NCBI RefSeq assembly: GCF_964340395.1
Contig: NC_135550.1
Location: 32,674,176 to 32,738,175 of the forward strand
Direction of reading: 5' to 3'
DNA length: 64,000 nucleotides
Origin: Glandiceps talaboti
Taxonomy: Eukaryota; Hemichordata; Enteropneusta; Spengelidae
Below, piece after piece: positions 35,298 through 45,106 of this stretch. A program made the position numbers and the translations under genes. The first letter of the stretch is position 1. The number at the start of each line of letters is the position of its first letter. Below the pieces are notes generated by a model. The model had not been told where the DNA came from. It made no database searches and was given only the letters and a program-made list of their open reading frames with translations.

Positions 35298-38225
35298 TTA
35301 GCTGGTAAGTAGCCAGTTCTTCAAGTGATACTTAAATTCATGGCGTTTATTGAGATTCTTGATAAAGTCTGGTATTGAGTTCCAGTGTTTGGTTGCAGCG
35401 TACTTGAAGCTATGATGGTTCAAAGAAAGATTAAATTTTGGAGTATAAAAATTGTCACTTGTTGCCTGTCGTGTTGAGTAACTATGAGGTAAAATGTCGA
35501 GGTAATTATAAACGCTGTGCGCAAAGCGACTACTCTTTAAATCAAAAATAAACATACAGGTACTAAATTTGCTCTGTTTATGAATATCTAAAATATTAAG
35601 TTTACGAAAAATAGGAGCAGTGTGAGCACGAAAGTCTGCGAAAGTAATAAGGCGAACTATTTGCTTCTGTAACTTCAAGATAGGATTTAACAAGCTCATA
35701 TAGGTATTGCCCCAAATTTCAATACAATACGATATGTGTGGTAAGATCATGGAGTTGTACAGTAGGATAAGTGTTGATTGGGGAACGATATGACGGAGTT
35801 TTGAAATAATCCCTACAATTGGTGCAATTGAATTTCTAACCTTGTCAATGTGAGGTTTCCAAGTCATATGTTCATCTAGGAATACTCCCAGATAGTTGGT
35901 TGAAGAGACACCAAGTATGGGAGAATTACCAATGTTCAGACTACCAGATACATTGACGGATCTCTGGGGTGTTTTTATTATCATGTAGTTCGTTTTTTCG
36001 GAATTTATAGTCAGTTTGTTCGCATTACACCAATCGCAGACTTTCCTGAAATCAATATCGATCTGATTTAGATTGACAGTATTAGTCTGGTTCTTGATAA
36101 ATTGGAATAAATTCGTATCATCTGCAAAGAGTCTGAAGTCAAATGATCCAGTGGAGTTAACAATGTCATTGATATAGATTAGAAACAAGATAGGACCTAG
36201 TATTGATCCTTGCGGAACACCACAACTTATTGACATGCATGATGAAGAACTATCACTGATATTTACAGTTTGCTTACGATTGGTCAGATAGCTTTTGAAC
36301 CAGAGTAGTGGTAAACCCCTTATGCCATAATGTTCTAATTTACATAACAAAATGTCATGATTGATTGTATCAAATGCTTTTCTAAGGTCTATAAAAATTC
36401 CAAATGTCAAAAATCCCTTGTCCAATTTTTCAGCAATGTTAGCGACCAGATCAGCAAGAGCCAGTTTTGTACTGTGCTTCTTGCGAAAGCCGAACTGTGT
36501 TTCTATTAAAATATTATATTTTTCGAGGTAGTTAAGTAATTGCTTATTTATAACGGATTCAATTATTTTGCTGATAATTGGCAAGATCGAGATCGGTCGA
36601 TAATTACCAACATCTTGGGCAGAGCCCTTCTTATAGACTGGGATCACTTTTGCAACTTTTAAATCATCTGGGAAGGTACCTTGGATCAGTGAACAGTTAA
36701 TCACATGGGTGAGTGGAGCGGAAATTATATTTGCGGCATGTTTCACCAATTTTGGATGAACCATGTCTTGCCCGGTGGCTTTTTCAGGGTCCAGTTTTTG
36801 AATTTCACTAAGAACTTCGTTCTCACACACAGGTCGAAAGTAAAAAGAGTTGACGTAGTTACCTCTAAGATATTGATTAAAATCAGAAATAGTTGTTATC
36901 CTCGCTGCAAGCTTAGGACCAACATTCGTAAAGTAGTAATTAAATTCTTCAGCTATATCTTTGTTTTCTGAAAGGAGAGTTTTTTGAGGGTCTCTTCCTT
37001 TGATACTGTCTGGGATAAGGTTTGACTTACTTTTGTTTAAAATTTCCTTTATCACTCGCCATGTCTTGTTAGTGTTTCCATGAGATAAAGTGAATAGATT
37101 AGCATAATGACTTTTCTTTGCTGACTTGAGGAGCTTCGACAAGATATTCCTGTACGCTGTGTACTTAATTTTGATATGATGATCATGGGGGTTACTTTTC
37201 ATTTTCTTGAATAATCTATGCTTTGTAGAAATAGATTTGAGCAAACCCTTGGAAAGCCAAGGTTTCTGGATTGGTTTTGGCTTGTGATGAGACGATTTCA
37301 GGCGGAGATGTTTTCTCAGTACACTATAGAATAAGTTATAGAAATTTGCATAGGCATCAGTCGGGTCACGGCAGTCATAAACTGTTTGCCATGGTATATC
37401 ATCCAAATCAGCAAGGAAAGCGTCTTTGTTATAGCTCTTAAAGTCATAACGTTGAAAGGTAGTGTTAGGTTTGAAAACGTGGTTAAACTGTTTGATGATA
37501 CCGAATATGGGATAGTGGTCGGTAATGTCTGACAGAATAACTCCGCTTTCAATGAAATAGTCAGTGATGGTAGAAAGAAAGTGATCAATGGTTGAACTTG
37601 AAGAGGAAGTTACTCGGGTAGGGGTGTTAATTAACTGTGAGAAATTGTATGTGTTTAAAAGAGAGTTGTAATGAATAGCAGGTGTATTGTCAAAGGAAGT
37701 ATCGATGTTTACATCACCAAGGATTACAAATTCCCTTCCCTTGATTGACATCTGGTCGATGCATGCTTCAAAACTATCAAAGAATTCGTCATATGGCGTA
37801 TTGGGTCTACGGTAAATAACACCTACCACAACTCTTTTGTTTTCAATGACACATTCAACAAAAAGAGACTCACAATGTGCAATACTTTTTGAATTTATGC
37901 GGGTGGTTTGCAAGGAGTTGTGAGTGTACAATGCAACGCCGCCACCCTGAGAACCCTTACGATTACATGTGATAAGATTAAACGAAGGTAAATTGTAAAG
38001 GCAACAGTTTGAATCTGGTTTCAACCATGTTTCTGACAGAGCAATAAAGTGAAAATTCTGCTGTAAGATGCTAAGCAAGGACACAAAATCATCGTAATGT
38101 TTTGACAATGATCTTATGTTTAGATGCAGGAAAGAACAAGCATTACATGATATCTCTCTGTTTTCATTGAACTGATCAACACTATATGACTTACAATTGT
38201 ATTTGATTATGGCTTCTTCAGTCAT
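35298..38225 (-). CDS. LINE ORF2: endonuclease and reverse transcriptase
   Basis: Open frame of 975 residues. Residues about 30-245 form an APE-type endonuclease: HLNIRSL, ALSETWLKP (catalytic Glu), GGGVALY, ILGDVNID (Asp/Asn), STIDHFL and SDITDHYPI (terminal Asp-His). A linker of about 200 residues follows. The reverse transcriptase starts near residue 490 and shows VIPVYKKGS, NYRPISILPIISKIIE, GFRKKHST, GIFIDLRKAFDTINHD, GVPQGSILGPILFLIYINDI and the catalytic FADDTNLF. The C-terminal part (about 750-975) has the usual HMTWKPHIDKV, NSMILPHISYCIEIWGN and WNSIPDFIKN blocks of the Jockey/CR1/L2 group. No RNase H domain. It copies the LINE RNA by target-primed reverse transcription. No broken positions seen. 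Confidence 0.95.
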   Translation of the reverse strand: MTEEAIIKYNCKSYSVDQFNENREISCNACSFLHLNIRSLSKHYDDFVSLLSILQQNFHFIALSETWLKPDSNCCLYNLPSFNLITCNRKGSQGGGVALYTHNSLQTTRINSKSIAHCESLFVECVIENKRVVVGVIYRRPNTPYDEFFDSFEACIDQMSIKGREFVILGDVNIDTSFDNTPAIHYNSLLNTYNFSQLINTPTRVTSSSSSTIDHFLSTITDYFIESGVILSDITDHYPIFGIIKQFNHVFKPNTTFQRYDFKSYNKDAFLADLDDIPWQTVYDCRDPTDAYANFYNLFYSVLRKHLRLKSSHHKPKPIQKPWLSKGLLKSISTKHRLFKKMKSNPHDHHIKIKYTAYRNILSKLLKSAKKSHYANLFTLSHGNTNKTWRVIKEILNKSKSNLIPDSIKGRDPQKTLLSENKDIAEEFNYYFTNVGPKLAARITTISDFNQYLRGNYVNSFYFRPVCENEVLSEIQKLDPEKATGQDMVHPKLVKHAANIISAPLTHVINCSLIQGTFPDDLKVAKVIPVYKKGSAQDVGNYRPISILPIISKIIESVINKQLLNYLEKYNILIETQFGFRKKHSTKLALADLVANIAEKLDKGFLTFGIFIDLRKAFDTINHDILLCKLEHYGIRGLPLLWFKSYLTNRKQTVNISDSSSSCMSISCGVPQGSILGPILFLIYINDIVNSTGSFDFRLFADDTNLFQFIKNQTNTVNLNQIDIDFRKVCDWCNANKLTINSEKTNYMIIKTPQRSVNVSGSLNIGNSPILGVSSTNYLGVFLDEHMTWKPHIDKVRNSIAPIVGIISKLRHIVPQSTLILLYNSMILPHISYCIEIWGNTYMSLLNPILKLQKQIVRLITFADFRAHTAPIFRKLNILDIHKQSKFSTCMFIFDLKSSRFAHSVYNYLDILPHSYSTRQATSDNFYTPKFNLSLNHHSFKYAATKHWNSIPDFIKNLNKRHEFKYHLKNWLLTS

Positions 38226-38271
38226 TCATGTGAAATGATTAAGTACTATTGGAAATATTAATCGGTAAGAG

Positions 38272-39138
38272 TTACTTTATACGTTGAATGTCGTCTTCTG
38301 ACTTTATCTTCACTACAGGTGAATCATCTTCTTTCCTAGTGAATATATTTCCGTTCTGTGTCCAGATGTGTTTCCATCTTGCTTCTTTTCGTCTTCTGTT
38401 CGTCTCATGAAATAACTTCTTATTCTTACTGGTTAATTGTTCGTTGATGTAAATTCGACCGTCTTCCCTTTTCGTTGTTGGCAGACCTATGTCCGATATC
38501 TTCTTGTTTTGTAGAAGTTTCTTTGCTTTGTATATCTTGTTGCGTACACTTCTCCTAGTGAAACGTACGATGATTGCAGGTTGTTGTTGACCGGTTTTCT
38601 TTGGGAGGCGATGACTGATGTCAATATCACTTGCTGTCACTGGTACTCCAATAGCTTCAGCTACTTTTATAACAATGTCATCTGTGTTTTCATCTTGTAT
38701 TTCATGTATACCCTGTATTTCGAGGTTATTCCGTCGAGTATACTGTTGCAGGTCTTCGATTTCGTTCTCGGCGTCTTTGAGTCTTTTGTCTGCTATTTGC
38801 AACTGTTGACGTAGTGACTTGTTTTCTGTGAGGATGTCTTGCATTTGCTTTCTGTGTTCTTCAAACAATGTATTCATGTAAGTGACTGACCGCTGTAGTT
38901 GATCCAGAGTAATTGTCATCGTGGAGAGTTGGTCTACTTTCTGCCAAAGGGCATCAAGTCTCTGTTCAATAGGACCTGTTGATGGTGAACTTTTCACACT
39001 CTCCGCCATCTTGTCTTTGTTATTGTCAATCTTCTCGGCTGTTCTTGGAAAACGTTTTGATTCACATTTTCTACACAATTGCAGATCTCCTTGACATGAC
39101 CGTACGCCCCTTGTGGTATCACAGTCATTGCACTTCAT
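38272..39138 (-). CDS. LINE ORF1: RNA-binding protein
   Basis: 288 residues. The N-terminus is cysteine-rich (MKCNDCDTTRGVRSC, LCRKCESKR), a zinc-binding pattern. Residues about 60-135 form a long heptad-like coiled coil (LDALWQKVDQLSTM to IEDLQQYTRRNN). The following domain starts NNLEIQGI and includes SHRLPKK, PAIIVRFTRRSVRNKI and IYINEQLT, the RNA-binding fold shared by ORF1 proteins of several LINE groups. Ends 46 bp before ORF2 in another frame, so ORF2 would need re-initiation or a similar mechanism. It is presumed to coat the LINE RNA and chaperone nucleic acids. Confidence 0.9.
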   Translation of the reverse strand: MKCNDCDTTRGVRSCQGDLQLCRKCESKRFPRTAEKIDNNKDKMAESVKSSPSTGPIEQRLDALWQKVDQLSTMTITLDQLQRSVTYMNTLFEEHRKQMQDILTENKSLRQQLQIADKRLKDAENEIEDLQQYTRRNNLEIQGIHEIQDENTDDIVIKVAEAIGVPVTASDIDISHRLPKKTGQQQPAIIVRFTRRSVRNKIYKAKKLLQNKKISDIGLPTTKREDGRIYINEQLTSKNKKLFHETNRRRKEARWKHIWTQNGNIFTRKEDDSPVVKIKSEDDIQRIK

Positions 39139-39214
39139 TTTACATGGAATAATAGTGCCTCACCGATTCCAGTGGGGACTTATTCTGGAGAGGCTATCAG
39201 AGCGTGCACACGCG

Positions 39215-40944
39215 TGTATTAAGCCTACTATATGAATAATGTGCACACTCAATTGTTTGCAAGAAAACACATGTGCAGTTTCGTCAAAACTTGTAAATAT
39301 TGCTATAATTGTATAAATAAAAGTGTGTCTGCTGGGTATGAAAGACAAAATTTATATAAAGTCACATATATCATATAATAGCTGATATGATATTGTACTA
39401 GGTCTAATAGGTGAATAGTGTGCACACTCAATTGTTTGCAAGAAAATGCACGTGTAGTTTCATCAAAATTTGTAAATATTCCTATAATTTCCTAAATAAA
39501 AGTGTGTCTGCTGGGTATGAAAGACGAAATTTATATAAAGTCACATATATTCTTTAATAGCTCATATAGTAGTGTACTAGGCCTAATACATGAATAGTGT
39601 GCACACTCAATGGTTTGCTTGAAAAGCGAATTTGATTTTTGTATGAAATAATGAAATTTCCCATAATGCATCACATCTTTTTATGTCTGCTGGGTATCAA
39701 CGACGAAATTTATATAAAGTGAAATATATCATGTTATAGCTTATATATAACTGTATTAAGCCTACTATATGAATAGTGTGCACACTCAATTGTTTGCAAG
39801 ACAACGCATGTGCAGTTTCCTCAAAATTTGTAAATATTCCTATAATTTCCTGAATGAAGGTGTGTCTGCTGGGTATGAAAGACGAAATTTATATAAAGTC
39901 ACATATATTCTTTAATAGCTCATATAGTAGTGTACTAGGCCTAATACGTGAATAGTGTGCACACTCAATGGTTTCTGAGAAAAGTGAATTTCAATTGTGT
40001 TTGAAATAGTGAAATTTCCCATAATGCATCACAGCTTTCTGTGTCTACTGGGTATCAGCGACAAAATTTATCAAAAGTGAAATATATCATGTCATAGCTT
40101 ATATATAACTGTATTAAGCCTACTATATGAATAATGTGCACACTCAATTGTTTGCAACAAAACACATGTGCAGTTTCATCAAAACTTGTAAATATTGCTA
40201 TAATTGTATAAATAAAAGTGTGTCTGCTGGGTATGAAAGACAAAATTTATATAAAGTCACATATATCATATAATAGCTGATATGATATTGTACTAGGTCT
40301 AATAGGTGAATAGTGTGCACACTCAATTGTTTGCAAGAAAACGCATGTGCAGTTTCCTCAAAATTTGTAAATATTCTATTAAATTTCCTGAATGAAGGTG
40401 TGTCTGCTGGGTATGAAACACGAAATTTATATAAAGTCACATATATTCTTTAATAGCTCATATAGTAGTGTACTAGGCCTAATACGTGAATAGTGTGCAC
40501 ACTCAATGGTTTACTAGAAAAGTGAATTTGATTTGTGTTTGAAATAGTGAAATTTCCCATAATGCATCACATCTTTCTGTGTCTGCTGGGTATTAATGAC
40601 GAAATTTATTAAAAGTGAAATATATCATGTCATAGCTTATATATAACTGTATTAAGCCTACTATATGAATAATGTGCACACTCAATTGTTTGCAAGAAAA
40701 CACATGTGCAGTTTCGTCAAAACTTGTAAATATTGCTATAATTGTATAAATAAAAGTGTGTCTGCTGGGTATGAAAGACGAAATTTATATAAAGTCACAT
40801 ATATCATTTAATAGCTCATATAGTAGTGTACTAGGCCTAATACGTGAATAGTGTGCACACTCAATGGTTTCTGAGAAAAGTGAATTTCAATTGTGTATGA
40901 AATAGTGAAATTTCCCATAATGCACCCCATCTTTCCATGAATTA
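39215..40944 (-). repeat. Right satellite array, outer part (inverted)
   Basis: Continuation of the inverted array beyond the LINE, about ten monomers, ending where the non-satellite terminal segment begins (CCCATCTTTCCATGAATTAG). Confidence 0.95.
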
Positions 40945-41362
40945 GTAACATTCCCATTATTATAGTGAACTCTTTGAAGGGTGTAAAAGACAATATTTAA
41001 GTACAACCAATTTTTATAATAATACAAATTTCATAGAGCTGTATTTTGAAGCATGGTGAATACACAGTACTCTTGCATTGGGAGAAAATAATTGTTTGGT
41101 TAATACTTACATGTAAATATCACATTGCATAGGAATATTTTTTTTTTAAAGTTACTTCGGGTTTTCGTTTATGTCTTATATTATGTTACTTCTATGATTT
41201 ATCACTTCTGAAAGTCTGTGAAACTGATAAAGAAAGGTAAAGTCCTTGTTTCTTGCTATACAGTAATTTGACAGTAAGCTAGAGGGTTCGATGTTCAAGG
41301 TCAAAGGTCATTTCTGCCTGCTTCCATTGTTTGCTGCCTGTGTCTGCCTGCTTCAACTTAGT
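40945..41362. repeat. Right terminal inverted repeat, non-satellite part
   Basis: Reverse complement of 20398-20815, ending CCTGCTTCAACTTAGT. See the left copy. Confidence 0.85.
41298..41310 (+). promoter_or_regulatory. DR1 nuclear-receptor site in right terminal repeat
   Basis: AGGTCAAAGGTCA, the mirror of the left copy, again preceded by TCA. It points toward the gene-bearing flank on the right. Confidence 0.5.
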
Positions 41363-41371
41363 AAAACAGCT
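41363..41371. repeat. 9-bp target duplication, right copy (AAAACAGCT)
   Basis: Identical to 20389-20397, directly following the inverted end. Confidence 0.9.
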
Positions 41372-41930
41372 GCAGAAGTTCAGGACCCGGAACTATCAGT
41401 GAATTAATTTTTTACAGATCAATTGTTTTAACGTTCTTTCTTGGCTTTTATATGTGTCGCTTGTCCGTCCTCTACCTGGTTCAAACGAGTAAAATTAACA
41501 CCCTGCTTCGCCGAAAACAGTCAAATCCCCTTCTGCAGTACTATTACACAATGTTACGTGAACTGTACATGATGAGTTGTGATGGGGGCGGGGCCATAAT
41601 CCTGGGTCAATGCGACTGCGTACACTATTTCCCATACAGCATTGATTAACTTCTGAAACAAAACAAACTATAAATAAGTTGTTGTTTGGGGGGCTTTTAA
41701 ATAAGAAAGAGAAATCTATATTTCGATCAAAATATATGCTTTATATTCCCTGTAAGAATAGACTCCTGAACGTTCAACGGACTGGACCCTGTTCGCGCAA
41801 GAAAAGTTACAATTTGTGCTTTCTCTAAAAAGTGGGTGATATGTATCTGGAAATTCCAGATGTGACCATTGGGGGGGGGGGGGTAGTGTGTGTTTGTTCG
41901 TTGGTTTGTTGTCGTTTACTCATGTATATA
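41372..41930. other. Intergenic, no gene recognised
   Basis: Unique sequence to the right of the foldback element, with a G-run at about 41871-41883. No exon recognised. Confidence 0.4.
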
Positions 41931-42175
41931 TCTACTCATTTGTCGGTTTATTTTGTTTGTTTATTTATTTGTTTGTTTGTTTGTTTGCTTGTTTGTTTGT
42001 CTGTCTGTTTGTTTGTTTACTTACTCATTTGTCAGTTTATTTTGTTTGTTTGTTTTTGTTTGTTTGTTTGTTTGTTTGTTTGTTTGTTTGTTTGTTTGTC
42101 TGTCTGTCTGTCTGGTTGGTTGTTTGTTTGTTTGTTTACTTGTTTATTTGTTTGTTTGCATTCGTAAACAAAACT
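41931..42175. repeat. (TTTG)n-type microsatellite
   Basis: GTTT/TTTG tetramers interrupted by GTCT, TTAT and CATTTGTC variants. All three plus frames are open (Cys/Leu/Phe/Val-rich) only because of the tetramer. Confidence 0.9.
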
Positions 42176-42293
42176 AACTGAGCCTGAGCTCCCTGTGGTG
42201 TAAGTTGTAAGGTTTGGCGTAATGACTCACATACATATGACTTGTATATATATAGAAACTATGTTCATTTACCTGGAAGTAGAGTACAGATAG

Positions 42294-42363
42294 TATAAAA
42301 TGATGCGTTCTAGGATATTCACATCATTCTGAACACAGGATTCACAATCGAGCCGCAAATCTC
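42294..42363 (+). promoter_or_regulatory. Candidate TATA promoter and short non-coding first exon
   Basis: TATAAAA at 42294-42300, an initiator-like TCATTCT about 30 bp downstream (42324-42330), and a consensus donor GTAAGT at 42364. The spacing is right for a TATA-driven first exon of about 40 nt that could splice to the acceptor at 45850 before the oxygenase start codon. This is a pattern match only. Confidence 0.35.
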
Positions 42364-42369
42364 GTAAGT

Positions 42370-42815
42370 AACATTTTTAGTAACATGTTTTCATTTGAGA
42401 TGTTTATGTGAGAGTACATGTTAACCCATTACATGTAGACGACCGAACGACACTCACAGAGAAATGACATCGTTAGTGAACGAGAATAAATGTAATATAT
42501 AACAGCGCAGTGTACGATATGAGTCTAATATTTATGTTATCTCAAGCATATACATTTTAGTGATAATTGCATGACGAATGATATTCTAGAACTTAATGTA
42601 AGGCGTATATAGCATGTACTTGTTTTCCGCTTGTGTGTTCCAAGCAAACGATCGATGCCGTGCTGATGGCCGTGCTGCAGATCCGACGGAGAGGACTGCC
42701 AGCATCCGGGTGGGGTGGGCATACTGACACAGTAAATGTATGTATAATGTCCCGTGGTTTTGAATCCCCTTTTTTAAAGACTTGTTTAGACTTTTGACTC
42801 TTGTTTTTTTAAGCA
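42370..42815. other. Intergenic, nothing recognised
   Basis: No exon or repeat family recognised. It leads into the 44-bp minisatellite. Confidence 0.35.
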
Positions 42816-43482
42816 TTATGTAGAGGTGTGACCATGGATGTATTAATAGGGGAGATGTAGCATTATGTAGAGGTGTGACCATGGATGTATTAGGAGAGAT
42901 GTAGCATTATGTAGAGGTGTGACCATGGATGTATTAGGGGAGATGTAGCATTATGTAGAGGTGTGACCATGGATGTATTAGGGGAGATGTAGCATTATGT
43001 AGAGGTGTGACCATGGGTGTATTAGGGGAGATGTAGCATTATGTAGAGGTGTGACCATGGATGTATTAGGGGAGATGTAGCATTATGTAGAGGTGTGACC
43101 ATGGATGTATTAGGGGAGATGTAGCATTATGTAGAGGTGTGACCATGGGTGTATTAGGGGAGATGTAGCATTATGTAGAGGTGTGACCATGGATGTATTA
43201 GGGGAGATGTAGCATTATGTAGAGGTGTGACCATGGATGTATTAGGGGAGATGTAGCATTATGTAGAGGTGTGACCATGGGTGTATTAGGGGAGATGTAG
43301 CATTATGTAGAGGTGTGACCATGGATGTATTAGGGGAGATGTAGCATTATGTAGAGGTGTGACCATGGGTGTATTAGGGGAGATGTAGCATTATGTAGAG
43401 GTGTAACCATGGGTGTATTAGGGGAGATGTAGCATTATGTAGAGGTGTAACCATGGATGTATCATAGGGGAGATGTAGCTCA
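42816..43482. repeat. 44-bp minisatellite, about 15 copies
   Basis: The unit contains GTAGCATTATGTAGAGGTGT, GACCATGGATGTATTA and GGGGAGAT. GGATGTATT and GGGTGTATT variants are interspersed. Copies are almost identical, which suggests recent expansion. The end has a partly inverted tail (CTAATACATCCATGGTGTGACC at 43482-43505). Confidence 0.95.
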
Positions 43483-43651
43483 CCTAATACATCCATGGTG
43501 TGACCATATCTTTTGAATGTACGTATGACTTTTGATCCCCCAAACTTTGTTTCCAAATTGCTGATTTTCAACGTTTCTGCATGATGTTTTATTACCTCTA
43601 TTTCCTTCGTATATTGTTGTTTTGTTTTGTTTTGTTTTATTTTGTAGTGGA

Positions 43652-43689
43652 TCATAGACCCTCCACCAACGTTGGTGGACGGTCTATGA
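43652..43689. repeat. 38-bp near-perfect palindrome
   Basis: Two 19-bp arms centred on AACGTT (CCACCAACGTTGGTGG core) with one mismatch, continuing to TCATAGACC on both sides. It lies between a TTTTG run and the CAAT microsatellite. Confidence 0.85.
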
Positions 43690-43708
43690 GTAGATCAATC
43701 AACCAACA

Positions 43709-43843
<135 letters not shown>

Positions 43844-43849
43844 TGATTG

Positions 43850-44775
43850 ATAATCAACAATCAATTAATTATACATTTATACATTTAGTAACTTTGTTTA
43901 TTCATTTGTACACCGTAGATTCGTGTACAATACAAAAAATGTATACTAGATATACCTTTTTCACCCAAGAGGGCGCTCTATACTCTCCTCGCAAATCAAC
44001 ATGTCCGTCAACACACCTGTGTACGTGTAGACACACACAGATCGAGATTACGGTTACCCGGAATCACTTGGTCACTGCTAGAGTTTCCACCATGTAGGAT
44101 GACGAACTTTCTATTTATGTCTTAACCTTTGATTTGCCTACATAATAGGGAGTGTCTACAGTTCGACTCAACAGATCTTGCCCGAACTTCGAAGTGAGAT
44201 CAGTCTGATCTCAGTACACGATAGCAACGCAAGGCTTGACGGACTAGTTTTGAAAGGTGAAGGTAAGTGTGAAGTGTATCGTTATTATCGGTAGTTTTGT
44301 GTTTTCAAGTTTCCCCAGCCCTCTCCCATGTCCTGAACAATTAGATGGTAAAATGTGTAGACGGTGAAATGTACATTACAGGATCTAGAATTCGTAAAGT
44401 TGTGGAGATATCTGTACACGTATGCCGGGTATAAGTAACCATGGTGATATTTTCATGGTCTAATCATGGAGGTATAAAAATATTTTTATACCTTCATAGT
44501 CTAATTATATCATATAACTTATAAGCGATCTGTAGGACACAGATAGGCAGTGATGTTTACTGTATTATATTGCGACCGTTACATGCCCATGAACTCATAA
44601 TCACTGCAGAACAGTTGCATTTCGTCCACATAGAACAGGACAGCATGGATTCTATTTAAGATAGGTTACATTTATCACTAGATATCAAGTTATCAACCCC
44701 CATAATATACAGACCTCGAAAAGAGGGTGCTCCTACACTGAAGGAGTATTCCCCCCCCCCCCAATTTTTAAAAAA
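43850..44775. other. Intergenic with possible oxygenase 5' exon
   Basis: The stretch ending at 44262 (AAAGGTGAAG|GTAAGT) is followed by a consensus donor and could be an untranslated first exon of the oxygenase gene. A small hairpin is seen at about 44471-44497 (GAGGTATAAAAAT/ATTTTTATACCTT). A (AAC)n run follows at 44781-44809. Confidence 0.3.
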
Positions 44776-44779
44776 AAAT

Positions 44780-44810
<31 letters not shown>

Positions 44811-44898
44811 ATAACAATATTGCCAAGATAATGCAATTTACACTCATGTTAGTTATTTCAATATTTTGATGAAGGATTGGTGCCTTTCAATCTGATAC

Positions 44899-45010
44899 AA
44901 TACCATACATATGTCTAGAAGGGAGTTGTCCTTAACATATATGCAAATTTAATACCATACATATGTCTACAAGGGAGTTGTCCTTAACATATATGCAAAT
45001 TTAATACCAT
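44899..45010. repeat. 52-bp tandem duplication
   Basis: AATACCATACATATGTCTA-AAGGGAGTTGTCC occurs at 44899 and 44951 with one substitution. A third start (AATACCAT) follows at 45003. Confidence 0.9.
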
Positions 45011-45106
45011 TACTTCCGTGTTCTTTTGTCAAGTAAATATGGAAATAAAAGTATAGATAAGCATTATTTAGGATTAGTTTCTTCCCCTTCACTCATAGAC
45101 CTTGTA

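Larger units (their letters stand above)
34903..39214 (-). mobile_element. Full-length CR1/L2-like LINE inserted in the satellite
   Basis: About 4.3 kb. On the left the satellite stops after AGCTTATATATAA and on the right it resumes with TGTATTAAGCCTACTATATG, adjacent positions of one type-B monomer, so the insertion interrupts a single monomer and no clear target duplication is left. Order on the minus strand: 5' UTR of about 76 bp, ORF1, 46-bp gap, ORF2, 3' UTR of about 395 bp with a (GT)n run and AATAAA (complement of 34909-34914) just before the end. Both frames are open, which suggests a young insertion. There is no long poly(A) tail, as is usual for the CR1/L2 groups. Confidence 0.9.
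20398..41362. mobile_element. Giant foldback element: satellite arrays between inverted ends
   Basis: A 20,965-bp unit (about 16.7 kb without the nested LINE). Outermost bases on both sides read ACTAAGTTGAAGCAGG inward, and an exact 9-bp direct repeat flanks the unit. From outside in: a non-satellite terminal segment of about 420 bp (left 20398-20815, right about 40945-41362, near-identical in inverted orientation), then arrays of a satellite of about 180 bp that point in opposite directions and meet at about 30950. The left arm is about 10.5 kb and the right arm about 6.1 kb excluding the LINE. No transposase or other coding capacity of its own is visible, so it would have to be mobilised in trans. 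A 9-bp duplication and long inverted ends with tandem repeats point to a MuDR/Foldback-type element; this is inference by analogy, as the end sequence is not one I know. Confidence 0.85.

Noticed and set aside
20767-40993. Some twenty 60-80 codon open frames within the satellite
   Set aside because: They recur with the monomer, occur in both orientations with the array, lack start context and change freely between monomers.
20398-41362. Giant palindrome as a sequencing or assembly foldback artefact
   Set aside because: The arms differ in length and monomer order, the LINE is in only one arm, and a 9-bp target duplication flanks the unit, none of which an artefact would give. Long reads would still be the final test.
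41832-42181. Three overlapping Cys/Leu/Phe-rich open frames resembling small membrane proteins
   Set aside because: They are translations of one TTTG tetramer repeat in all three frames.
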